This document shows positions 34,849 to 42,371 of a stretch of DNA of 64,000 nucleotides, piece by piece. The translations under genes and the position numbers were made by a program. The notes beneath the pieces are model-generated. The model was not told where the DNA came from, did not search any database, and saw nothing but the letters and a program-made list of their open reading frames with translations. Source of the stretch: Myxococcales bacterium (GTDB lineage Bacteria > Myxococcota_A > Bradymonadia > UBA7976 > UBA1532); contig JACKDL010000031.1 in NCBI GenBank assembly GCA_020633555.1, forward strand, positions 4,180 through 68,179, read 5' to 3'. The stretch's first letter is position 1; each line of letters begins with the position of its first letter.

Positions 34849-37449
34849 TCAGCTCGCGCCCGAGGCGCTGGCGATCATGACTGCGTACATGCCCAGTTGG
34901 GCGAGCAGCGGCGCGAGGATCCCCCCACTCCGCCACAGCAGCAAGGCCCACGCCCCGCCGGCGAAGACCCCCAGGCGACCCACATCCTGCAGGATCGTGA
35001 CCACGTCGCCCTGGAGCACCGCAAAGAACGTCAGCTGGTAGAGCCCGTAGGCCAGCGCCGCCAGCCCCACCGCCACCGAGGGCAGCTCCTCGAAGGCCTT
35101 CATCAGCACCAGGCCGACGAACCAAACGAAGAACACCTGCTCGGACAGCACGTGCAGCCCAGCCATGCCACTGAGCGTGGCCGGATCAGGCGAGATGACC
35201 AGCCAGGGCGGCGCCAGGAAGCCGATGCCCACCCCGTAGATGAGGCCCAGCACCGCGTACCCGGGCCGCTCGCCGACGACCGCCAGCGCGTTGCGGTCCT
35301 TCTTCACCACCAGGAAGCCGATGAGGCCCAGCAGCAGCAGGATCCCGCGCCGCGCCCAGAAGAAGGGATCGTCCGAGGCGAAGTAGTACTCCTGGTTGCC
35401 CATCACCTGTTCGGCGGGCGGCACCTTCTTGCGGGTGTTGGACAGCGCCTCCAGCACATCCTTCCCGTTGTACTGGCTCAGGTACTTGATGGCCGAGCTG
35501 CGGTCCTTGAGCGAGCCCTTCGCCGCCCCCATCCCCTCGGCCACCGTGATCAGGCGGCCCTGCCCGATGGACTCGTTCAGGCGGATCTGGTTGAGGATGT
35601 CGACGTCCTGCATCACCTGGTGCTGGACCTTGCTGGTGTCCAGGCGGATGCCCTGGTCGGGCCACAGCTTCAGCCCACCCGGGATGTGCATGGCGCCGGC
35701 GTAGAGCCCGGCAAAGGTCAGCAGGCAGATGGCCACCAGCTTGCCCAGGCCGCCGAGCTGGATCTCGACCGAAAAGTCGCTCTTCCCCGAGTCGAGCTCC
35801 CGCCGGAACAGCAAGTTCAGCTCGCTGGTGGCCTGCGCGTTGTTGGGGTTCAGCGCCAGGGCCTTGCGCAGCGCGGTCTCGGCCTCGGACTTCAAGCCGG
35901 CGAGCCGCTGGACCTTGCCCATGTACAGGAAGGCCTCGTCGTGCTCGCCGCGGATCTCGATGGCGCGCTCGATCAGGCGGATCGCCTCGCGGGTGTCCTC
36001 GGGCGACTTCTCGCTGGCGAGGAACTGCGCCCAGCCGAGCTGGACGAGCACCTCGGGCTGGTCCGGCTGCAGCTCGCTGGCCTCGCGCAGCGCCTCCACC
36101 GCGGCCGCGTTGTCGCCACGGGCGATGGCCGCCTTGCCCTTGCCCACCAGGATCTCGTGGCGCAGCCGCTGGCGGACCTCGGGCTGCTCATGATCCAGGC
36201 CGAGCTGCGCGGCGCGCTCGTACAGGGCGCGCTCGTCATCGTCGAGCAGGGTGTCCCAGGCGCGCTCGAGCGCGCCGCGGATCCGGCCGCGCATGGCGCG
36301 GACCATGGGGTTGTCGTCAGGCGTCTCGACGGCGCCGTACTCGACCAGCCGGGCCTGGAACGCCGTCTCGATGGCGGGGGCCTGATCGGCCCGGCGCACG
36401 TCCAACGCCCGGAAGAAGTTCAGCCCCTGCAGCCGCTGCAGGGTAGCCTCGAGCTCCCGGTAGCGGGCGTCGGCGACGCCGATGACCCCGTACTGGATGA
36501 GCGCCAGCACCCGGGTGCGCGCCTCGGCGATGGTCAGCTCGGCCGTCTGGGCCACCTGCGGCAGCACCTTGCTGAGCCGTTGCCCACCCCCCAGAACCTC
36601 CAGGACGGCGCGATCCTCATCGCTCAGGCCGTCCTCGAGCTCCGGCGACACGCTCACCATCAGGGCGGGGTCACCCATGGTCTTGAGCTGAGCGGTCACC
36701 TCGCGGGGATCCACGGCCACGGCCAGCCCGGTCTCGATGACGTCGCGAGCGGTGGCCAGCAGCCGCATTTCGTCGTCGGCGGCCTTGGGATCGGGGATGA
36801 AGCGGAACGTGCCTTCGGTCTGGCGGAACACCGCCATCAGCCGGTCCATGGCCTGGACGGCCAGGGCGCGGTTCAGGTCCCGCTTGCTCACCTTCTGCAG
36901 GTTCACCAGGGCCGAGCCGATGCGGCCCCCGCCCGTGCGCCGGAACTCGACGGCCTCCTCGAAGGCGCCGTCGTCGATGAGCCCCTGCGCCTTCAGCAAG
37001 CCGCCGATGGCCTCTTCGGTCAGGTTCGACGTGGCGTTGATGGGCCGCCCCTCGCGGAACGCGACCATCCACTCGGCGTCGGCGGCGTTGCGCGCGAACA
37101 GGCGCCCCGTACGCCGCTCCCGCCAGAGCCGCGCAAAGAGCCGGCAGATCTCGAAGGGCTCCAGGGGGCCCACCACCGCCGGTGTGCCGCGAAGCGCGGT
37201 GCCGTCTGCCGCCCGGGACTCGGGCGGCATGAACTCGGCGAAGATGGCCGCGAACTCGGGGTACTCCCCGATCTGGAGCTGCGGGCCGTCGTCCTTCACC
37301 AGCAAGTCGTTGCGGAACAACGATCCGTCGCGGATCTGCTCGGCAAGCGCCTCGTAGGTCGAGGGCGCCTGACGCAGCCCGGTGCGATCGATCAGTTCGT
37401 AGCGATGCCCGCTGTAATCGCGGCCCTCGCTGTGCTCGGCGCCTTCCAC
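34849..37449 (-). CDS. multi-domain signalling membrane protein (GYF-like, DUF4388, J-like, TPR, CPBP-like)
   Basis: 866 residues. Order: GYF_2-like domain (about 12-75), DUF4388/PATAN (about 100-230: EPFEICRLFARLWRERRTGR), DUF4388-linked helical region, degenerate J-domain (about 355-435: LNFFRALDVRRADQAPAIET), three TPRs (about 455-560), then a membrane part from 600 with about seven helices. The last 90 residues resemble the CPBP fold: SEQVFFVWFVGL, ALAYGLYQL, and LLAQLGMY, but the catalytic EExxxR, FxxxH and H..N residues are replaced. GTG start with GGGGGG 5 bases upstream; a matching sigma70 promoter lies 60-90 bases before. Likely a scaffold for two-component signalling. Confidence 0.7.
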   Translation of the reverse strand: MEGAEHSEGRDYSGHRYELIDRTGLRQAPSTYEALAEQIRDGSLFRNDLLVKDDGPQLQIGEYPEFAAIFAEFMPPESRAADGTALRGTPAVVGPLEPFEICRLFARLWRERRTGRLFARNAADAEWMVAFREGRPINATSNLTEEAIGGLLKAQGLIDDGAFEEAVEFRRTGGGRIGSALVNLQKVSKRDLNRALAVQAMDRLMAVFRQTEGTFRFIPDPKAADDEMRLLATARDVIETGLAVAVDPREVTAQLKTMGDPALMVSVSPELEDGLSDEDRAVLEVLGGGQRLSKVLPQVAQTAELTIAEARTRVLALIQYGVIGVADARYRELEATLQRLQGLNFFRALDVRRADQAPAIETAFQARLVEYGAVETPDDNPMVRAMRGRIRGALERAWDTLLDDDERALYERAAQLGLDHEQPEVRQRLRHEILVGKGKAAIARGDNAAAVEALREASELQPDQPEVLVQLGWAQFLASEKSPEDTREAIRLIERAIEIRGEHDEAFLYMGKVQRLAGLKSEAETALRKALALNPNNAQATSELNLLFRRELDSGKSDFSVEIQLGGLGKLVAICLLTFAGLYAGAMHIPGGLKLWPDQGIRLDTSKVQHQVMQDVDILNQIRLNESIGQGRLITVAEGMGAAKGSLKDRSSAIKYLSQYNGKDVLEALSNTRKKVPPAEQVMGNQEYYFASDDPFFWARRGILLLLGLIGFLVVKKDRNALAVVGERPGYAVLGLIYGVGIGFLAPPWLVISPDPATLSGMAGLHVLSEQVFFVWFVGLVLMKAFEELPSVAVGLAALAYGLYQLTFFAVLQGDVVTILQDVGRLGVFAGGAWALLLWRSGGILAPLLAQLGMYAVMIASASGAS

Positions 37450-37510
37450 CTGGTCCCCCCTTGCGCCCCAACCCCGGTCAAGCCTGTGCAGCCTGGCCGC
37501 GGTCCGGGGG

Positions 37511-37539
37511 AGTATAGGCCAGCACCGGCCGACCGTCAA
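37511..37539 (-). promoter_or_regulatory. sigma70 promoter of the signalling operon
   Basis: Minus strand: TTGACG (37534-37539), exactly 17 bases, TATACT (37511-37516). This is the best consensus promoter seen. It sits about 60 bases upstream of the GTG at 37449. Confidence 0.75.
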
Positions 37540-37651
37540 AGCTCGAAAAATCCACCATTTTCAAACACTTGCCCCCCCGCTGACCTTTCGCGGCGAATTT
37601 CGCCCGGACCACCCCGTCAGGGGCGGCGTTCAAGAAAACTGGAGGCCCACC

Positions 37652-38647
37652 ATGATGCGCTCCGCGTCGACGCTGCCGTTCGCCCTGCTGACCGCCACCG
37701 CCCTGAGCCTGCTGGCCTGCGGCCCCGACACCATGACCTCCACACCCCCACCCGGCCCGCTGCCGCCGGCGGCGTGCCAGCTCGACAGCGACTGCCCCGA
37801 AGGCGACTACTGCGCCGACGATCTGACCTGCCACCCCCAGTTCGACTGCGTGGCCGACGCCCAGTGCGGGCCGGCTGAGCGCTGCGATCCCCTCGGTCGC
37901 TGCGTGGCGCCCGAAGGCTGCACGGTGGATCGGGAGTGCCCCGTGGACGCCTTCTGCCACGAGGGCCAGTGCCTGCCCGTGCCCGAGTGCGCCCACAACA
38001 TCGACTGCGGCCGCGCCGAGTTCTGCGGCCCGACCTTCCAGTGTGAGCCCATCCCCGGCTGCCTCGACGACGCCGACTGCGGCGCCGGCTACGCCTGCCG
38101 TCCGGACGGCGCCTGCGAGGCCCTGCCGCCGCCCGGGTGCCGGGGTGACCGCGACTGCGCCGAGGGGTACGGCTGCCGCGCCGACGGCGTCTGCGTCGAG
38201 CTGCCCCCGCCCGGCTGTCGCAGCGACCGCGACTGCGCCCAGGGCTACCTGTGCCGGGCCGATGGGATCTGCGAGGAGGCCTTCAGCGGCTGCCTGGCCG
38301 ACGCCGAGTGTGGCCCCGGTGAGTACTGCGACGTGGGTGGCGCCTGCCTGCCCATCCCGGGCTGCCTGGACGACCTGGACTGCGGGGCGGGCGAGTTCTG
38401 CCGGGCAGACGGCCTGTGCGAGGCGGTGGCCGAGTGCCGGCGCGACTGGGAGTGCCTGCCTGGCGAGCTGTGCGGCGCCGACGGCGGCTGCATGGCCGAC
38501 TACATCATCTGCGAGCGCAACCGTGACTGCCCCGTGGGCAGCTTCTGCGGCGGCGACGCCCTGTGCTACCCCGAGGCGCCCTGCGACCGCGACGCCCACT
38601 GCCCCGACGGCTGGTTCTGCGCGGCCGACGGCCTGTGCGCCTTCTGA
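37652..38647 (+). CDS. Cys-rich repeat lipoprotein (12 four-Cys repeats)
   Basis: 331 residues. Lipoprotein signal (MMRSASTLPFALLTATALSLLAC). The rest is twelve consecutive repeats of about 23-26 residues with the pattern C..D.dC..g.fC...g.C, so about 48 Cys, presumably all disulfide-bonded in an extended rod. Similar Cys-rich units occur in secreted myxobacterial proteins. GGAGG lies before the ATG. Surface exposed lipoprotein or stalk; partner unknown. Divergent from the signalling operon. Confidence 0.83.
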   Translation: MMRSASTLPFALLTATALSLLACGPDTMTSTPPPGPLPPAACQLDSDCPEGDYCADDLTCHPQFDCVADAQCGPAERCDPLGRCVAPEGCTVDRECPVDAFCHEGQCLPVPECAHNIDCGRAEFCGPTFQCEPIPGCLDDADCGAGYACRPDGACEALPPPGCRGDRDCAEGYGCRADGVCVELPPPGCRSDRDCAQGYLCRADGICEEAFSGCLADAECGPGEYCDVGGACLPIPGCLDDLDCGAGEFCRADGLCEAVAECRRDWECLPGELCGADGGCMADYIICERNRDCPVGSFCGGDALCYPEAPCDRDAHCPDGWFCAADGLCAF

Positions 38648-38654
38648 GCCAACC

Positions 38655-39293
38655 TCAGCCGTCGCGGCTGGCCTCGGGGTCCGAGGCCTGCCGCTGCTGG
38701 CTGGCCAGGCCCATGAGCGGCCCGAGGTCCTCACGGAGCCAACCCATGACCCGCGCCGGATCCAACGCACCCTCCGCCGACGCCAGCCGCGCCTCGAAGG
38801 TCTGCAGCGCCCGCTCGATGGCCTCTGCCGTCCCCCGCCGCTCGCCTTCGAGCTGGCGCGCCAGGACGCCCACCTGCCGAAAGAGCTGCTGGAACTCATC
38901 GCCCTGCCGCAGCGGCCGCAGGTGGATGGCCTTGCCCGCCGCCAGATCGCCCAGGTGCCGCTGCACCACGTAGACGGGGCCCACGATCTTGTGGGTGGCC
39001 GCGATGCCCACCGCGAACAACAAGCCCACGGTGGCCAGCCAGGCCGCCAGCAACGTCCAGCGCAGCTCCTGGTCCTCGTCGCTCATGCGGGCCTTCAGCT
39101 CGGCCTCGAAGGGATCGGGATCGCCGTCCATGGCCGCCAGCTCGGTGTTGTGGCGCACCTTCTGGTCGACCAACAGGCCCAGGCCGCCGAAGATCAAGCC
39201 CCCGGACAGCGCGATGGCCAGCGCGTACTTGAGCTGGAACCGGCGGTCGAGCAGCAGGTTTCGCAGGGAGCGTCGGTGTCCGCGATCCGCCAT
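38655..39293 (-). CDS. HAMP-domain membrane protein without output domain
   Basis: 212 residues. Two membrane helices (about 22-42 and about 75-98) flank a small periplasmic loop, and a HAMP domain follows (KIVGPVYVVQRHLGDLAAGK and LRPLRQGDEFQQLFRQ), then a coiled coil. No kinase, cyclase or MCP signalling domain follows, so signal output would have to be by protein interaction. Its start is 10 bases after the stop of the HEAT-repeat gene, so both are likely in one operon. ATG preferred over an upstream in-frame codon that overlaps the previous gene. Confidence 0.78.
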   Translation of the reverse strand: MADRGHRRSLRNLLLDRRFQLKYALAIALSGGLIFGGLGLLVDQKVRHNTELAAMDGDPDPFEAELKARMSDEDQELRWTLLAAWLATVGLLFAVGIAATHKIVGPVYVVQRHLGDLAAGKAIHLRPLRQGDEFQQLFRQVGVLARQLEGERRGTAEAIERALQTFEARLASAEGALDPARVMGWLREDLGPLMGLASQQRQASDPEASRDG

Positions 39294-39303
39294 GGTGTGC
39301 CTC

Positions 39304-40056
39304 TCAGCGGCGCTCTGCGTAGGCCACCAGCGCATCAAAGACCACCCCGGTCAGGGCGTCCACACACTGCTGCTGGCTGCCCGCGATCAGGGCCGGGCTG
39401 GCGTCGGCGCCCAAGGGCACCTCGGCGCTGGGGTTGGCCGTGCCCCGCAGGGCGCGCTTGGGCAGGTCGAACACCGACTGGTTCATCGCACAGGTCACCG
39501 CCGTGCTGGCGCCGGAGCCCCGCACCCCGCTCGAAACGCTGACCATCAGCTCGATGCCCGGCTCCTTGCCCACCTCGTCGATCAGGGTCATGCCCTGGCG
39601 GGCCCGCACCATGCCCTCGAGCTGGCGCTGGACGGCGGCCTGCTGCGAAGGATCGGCGCCCCGGACCTGCACCTTCACCCGCAGGCCCGCAGCCCCGCCG
39701 CTGCCGCAGCGCCCCACGCCACCCAAGGTCGCCAGGCTGTGCTCGGTGGTGCGGCGGACGAAGTCGTCTTTGTCGGCCCGCAAGGCGCACAGGGCCGCGA
39801 CGGCGTCGGCGTCGGCAAGCTGGCCCAGGCTGTGCGCCGCCGCCGCTCGCACCAGCGGATGATCGTCCCGGAGCGCGAACTTCAGCGGCGCGACCGCCCG
39901 ACGATCACCCGCCGTGCCCAAGGCCCGGGCCGCCCGGACGCGCACCTTGTAGCTACCGTCCCGCAGGAGCGCGTCCGCCAGCTTGTCCAGCGGCGCGCCG
40001 AAGGCAGGGGCCGCCGTCAGGCCCAGGCAGACCAGGATTGGGAGCAATCGGAGCAT
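39304..40056 (-). CDS. secreted HEAT-repeat protein
   Basis: 250 residues. Signal peptide MLRLLPILVCLGLTAAPAFG; HEAT-like repeats in the N-terminal half (YKVRVRAARALGTAGDRRAV, ALRDDHPLVRAAAAHSLGQL, FVRRTTEHSLATLG); then a separate alpha/beta domain (LRVKVQVRGADPSQQAAVQR) of unknown family. An in-frame ATG six codons earlier is possible. Predicted periplasmic interaction protein, upstream of the HAMP protein and divergent from the diheme lipoprotein gene. Confidence 0.75.
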   Translation of the reverse strand: MLRLLPILVCLGLTAAPAFGAPLDKLADALLRDGSYKVRVRAARALGTAGDRRAVAPLKFALRDDHPLVRAAAAHSLGQLADADAVAALCALRADKDDFVRRTTEHSLATLGGVGRCGSGGAAGLRVKVQVRGADPSQQAAVQRQLEGMVRARQGMTLIDEVGKEPGIELMVSVSSGVRGSGASTAVTCAMNQSVFDLPKRALRGTANPSAEVPLGADASPALIAGSQQQCVDALTGVVFDALVAYAERR

Positions 40057-40139
40057 GTCGAAGCTATCGGACATTTCAGAGCAGACTTCAACCGCACTTT
40101 CGCCACCGACCCGCTGTGCCAATCTGGGGCAGGTGCGGG

Positions 40140-40145
40140 TATGCT
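40140..40145 (+). promoter_or_regulatory. -10-like element of the diheme lipoprotein gene
   Basis: TATGCT lies exactly six bases before the GTG start at 40152, implying a leaderless message. No Shine-Dalgarno is seen. Confidence 0.5.
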
Positions 40146-40151
40146 CGATCC

Positions 40152-40793
40152 GTGCAAGGCCGCCTCGCGATTTCCCTCCTGTGGGCCACGCTGGCCGCAT
40201 GCAGCAGCGCGACCGTGAACCTGCCTCCGCCGCTGCCCGAACCCGACGCGGCCGGGCCGGCGGGCGACCCGCGGGTGGGCCGTGAGGGGCTGTCGGATCG
40301 CGCGCGGTCGCGATCCGGCCTGGCCTGCGTCGACTGTCACCGGCTGAGCGACGCCGGGCCTGTGCGCCCCGCCCCCGACCTGCAGGGCGTCGAAGGGCGC
40401 GCGTCCCTGTGGCGAGGGCGGGCCGCGGGGGCGACGGCGGCCATCCGTCTGTGCGCCGAGCGTTATCAGGCGAGGGTGATCTCGGTCCCCGAGGCCGCGG
40501 CGCTGGTGGCGGCGCTCGCCCGGCCACCCGCTGCGGCGTCCCCCGCAAGCGACGCGTACGACCAGGCCTGCCGGCACTGCCACGAGGCGGGCCCGGCGGG
40601 CCCGCTGCTGGGCCGACCGTGGCCCCACGAGGTGGTCCGCGACCAGGTTCGGGGGCGGGCGGGCCCCAAACCACCCGACCGATTCATGCCGCGCTTCGCC
40701 CCGGCCGTCTTGTCGGAGCAAGCGCTCTCGGCGGTGCTCGACCGACTTGATCGGGCGGGGCGACCGCGGGTGGGCAGAGGACCAGATGAGTGA
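40152..40793 (+). CDS. diheme cytochrome c-like lipoprotein
   Basis: 213 residues. GTG start gives a lipoprotein signal (GRLAISLLWATLAAC). Two heme-c sites: CVDCH in the first third and CRHCH in the second half (ACRHCHEAGPAGPLLG), each followed by a Pro-rich loop and later Met/His residues (RFMPRF) that could ligate the heme. Length and spacing suggest a small diheme cytochrome c, in the periplasm or outer membrane. The start is supported by the TATGCT -10 and the signal peptide; a longer frame upstream overlaps a divergent gene. Confidence 0.82.
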   Translation: MQGRLAISLLWATLAACSSATVNLPPPLPEPDAAGPAGDPRVGREGLSDRARSRSGLACVDCHRLSDAGPVRPAPDLQGVEGRASLWRGRAAGATAAIRLCAERYQARVISVPEAAALVAALARPPAAASPASDAYDQACRHCHEAGPAGPLLGRPWPHEVVRDQVRGRAGPKPPDRFMPRFAPAVLSEQALSAVLDRLDRAGRPRVGRGPDE

Positions 40794-40835
40794 TAGGCTC
40801 GGCGCCAACTGGCTGGGGCCGTGGGAGCGGACGCG

Positions 40836-41852
40836 ATGAACTGCCCGAAGTGCGGCGGCGACAATCCGGACACCTCGAAGTTCTGTGGCCACTGCGGGTC
40901 GCGCCTGCCCGACATCGACCCAGCGGCCGACATCAAGAAGACGGCGGCCTTCGACCTGGGGCAGCTCCCCTTTGGTGGCGGCGGCAACCCGGCCCCCGGC
41001 GGCGGCGGCCCCACCCTCATGCAGACGGCCCTGCAGACGGCCATCACGCCCGATCCCGACCCCAACGCGGTGACGAGCCGCGACCCCGATCCAGCGCCCG
41101 TCGCCACGCCGGTCCCCGTCGCTGCGCCGACGCCTCAGCCCTTGACCCCCGTGCCGAGCGAGCCGCCCCGCGGCGACTCGCCGCCGGTCAGCGCCTCGGC
41201 GGGGCCGACCACGGTGCAGCCCGTGGTCGCCGATGAGCCAGAGCCAGAGCCCGAGCCCGCCGCCGCTGAGCCGGAGCCGGCGGCCGCCGAGCCCGAGCCC
41301 GCGGCCCCACAGCCCGAGCCCGCAGCCGATGAGCCCGAGGGACAGGACCGCACGGCCGAAGAGCCGCCTCCGGCGGCGGCAGAGTTCAACAGCGCGCCGC
41401 GCGATGTGGTGCCCGAGCCCAAGAAGGCCGAGCCCAAGAAGGCCGCGTTCGGCGCCGACGCCAAGGCCGTGAGCACCACGCCGGGCGACGCCGAGCCCTC
41501 CGAGGTGGCCAAGGCGGCCACCAAGAAGGACGCCACGCCGGCGCCGGGTCAGTTCCGTGAGACGAAGTGGTTCATGGACGCCCTGGACCCCGAGAAGCTG
41601 AACCGGGTCGAGATGGAGGACGTCCGCGACCGCGGCGAACACTTCGTGGACGACGGCAGCGAGATCGACGAGTCCTTCTCGCTGCGCTCGGGCATGCACC
41701 CCAAGGTGCGTCCCACCCACCTGGATCTGGCCAAGGCCGAGATCGAGGCGGCCGAGCGGCGCAGCGGCAAGGGCAACGGGCCGCTCATCGGCCTGGTGAT
41801 CGTGGTGCTCGGGGGGATCGCGGCGGCCGCCTGGTTCCTCTTCCTGAAGTGA
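40836..41852 (+). CDS. zinc-ribbon, tail-anchored Pro/Glu-rich protein
   Basis: 338 residues. N-terminal zinc ribbon MNCPKCGGDNPDTSKFCGHC, a low-complexity Pro/Glu/Ala linker of about 150 residues with EPEPAAAEPEPAAAEPEP-type repeats, a conserved-looking acidic helical region (RETKWFMDALDPEKLNRVEM), and a single membrane helix at the very C terminus (LIGLVIVVLGGIAAAAWFLFL). Topology: cytoplasmic protein anchored at its tail. Unknown function. GGGAG precedes the ATG at 40836; the next gene begins inside the stop codon. Confidence 0.75.
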   Translation: MNCPKCGGDNPDTSKFCGHCGSRLPDIDPAADIKKTAAFDLGQLPFGGGGNPAPGGGGPTLMQTALQTAITPDPDPNAVTSRDPDPAPVATPVPVAAPTPQPLTPVPSEPPRGDSPPVSASAGPTTVQPVVADEPEPEPEPAAAEPEPAAAEPEPAAPQPEPAADEPEGQDRTAEEPPPAAAEFNSAPRDVVPEPKKAEPKKAAFGADAKAVSTTPGDAEPSEVAKAATKKDATPAPGQFRETKWFMDALDPEKLNRVEMEDVRDRGEHFVDDGSEIDESFSLRSGMHPKVRPTHLDLAKAEIEAAERRSGKGNGPLIGLVIVVLGGIAAAAWFLFLK

Positions 41853-42292
41853 TCGCCCGCGCCCTCCTCGCCGCCACCGCGGCCCTGCTCCTCAGCGCCT
41901 GCCGCGACAGCCCGCGCGAGGTCCTCGGCGAAGCCAGCGAGGCCGCGGCCGGCGGCGATCTGGCCGAGGTGCGCGACCGCTTCAGCGTGGTGACCGTGCG
42001 GCGGCTGGAGCACCACTGGCGGCTCAAGGGGGTGCGCGACGCCGACGGCTGGGACGAGCTGGCGGCCAAGCTGACCTTCGACGGCCGCCCGCTGGAGGTC
42101 ACCGACGAGACCATCCACGGCGACTACGCCCAGGTCCTGGCCAAGGCCGGCGTGGCGCGGCGGGACTACTACCTGCGCAAGGAAGACGGGAAGTGGCGCA
42201 TCGAGCTCGGCGCGGGGCGGAAGTTCCGCAAGGCCGCCGCCGAGGCGGCCCCGAAGAGCGCCGCCGGGGCCCCCGCGAGCGCTGCGCAGTGA
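41849..42292 (+). CDS. small lipoprotein, DUF4878/lumazine-fold-like (tentative)
   Basis: 147 residues. GTG overlaps the previous stop (GTGA). The lipobox is LLLSAC; then a small alpha/beta domain (REVLGEASEAAAGGDLAEVRD ... DYYLRKEDGKWRIEL) that looks like a SnoaL-/DUF4878-type cone fold, though no active residues are evident. Probable periplasmic lipoprotein co-made with the tail-anchored protein. Confidence 0.7.
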   Translation: MIARALLAATAALLLSACRDSPREVLGEASEAAAGGDLAEVRDRFSVVTVRRLEHHWRLKGVRDADGWDELAAKLTFDGRPLEVTDETIHGDYAQVLAKAGVARRDYYLRKEDGKWRIELGAGRKFRKAAAEAAPKSAAGAPASAAQ

Positions 42293-42371
42293 CCGCCCCG
42301 CGGGGGCCTTGCACCCGCCCGGTGCCAGCCGCCATCCTAAGCGGTCGAACCAAGACAGGGGATGCACCGCC

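Noticed and set aside
34585..37878. Plus-strand frame of nearly 1100 codons across the multi-domain signalling gene
   Set aside because: Low-complexity shadow; the minus-strand frame contains recognisable DUF4388, J-like and TPR segments.
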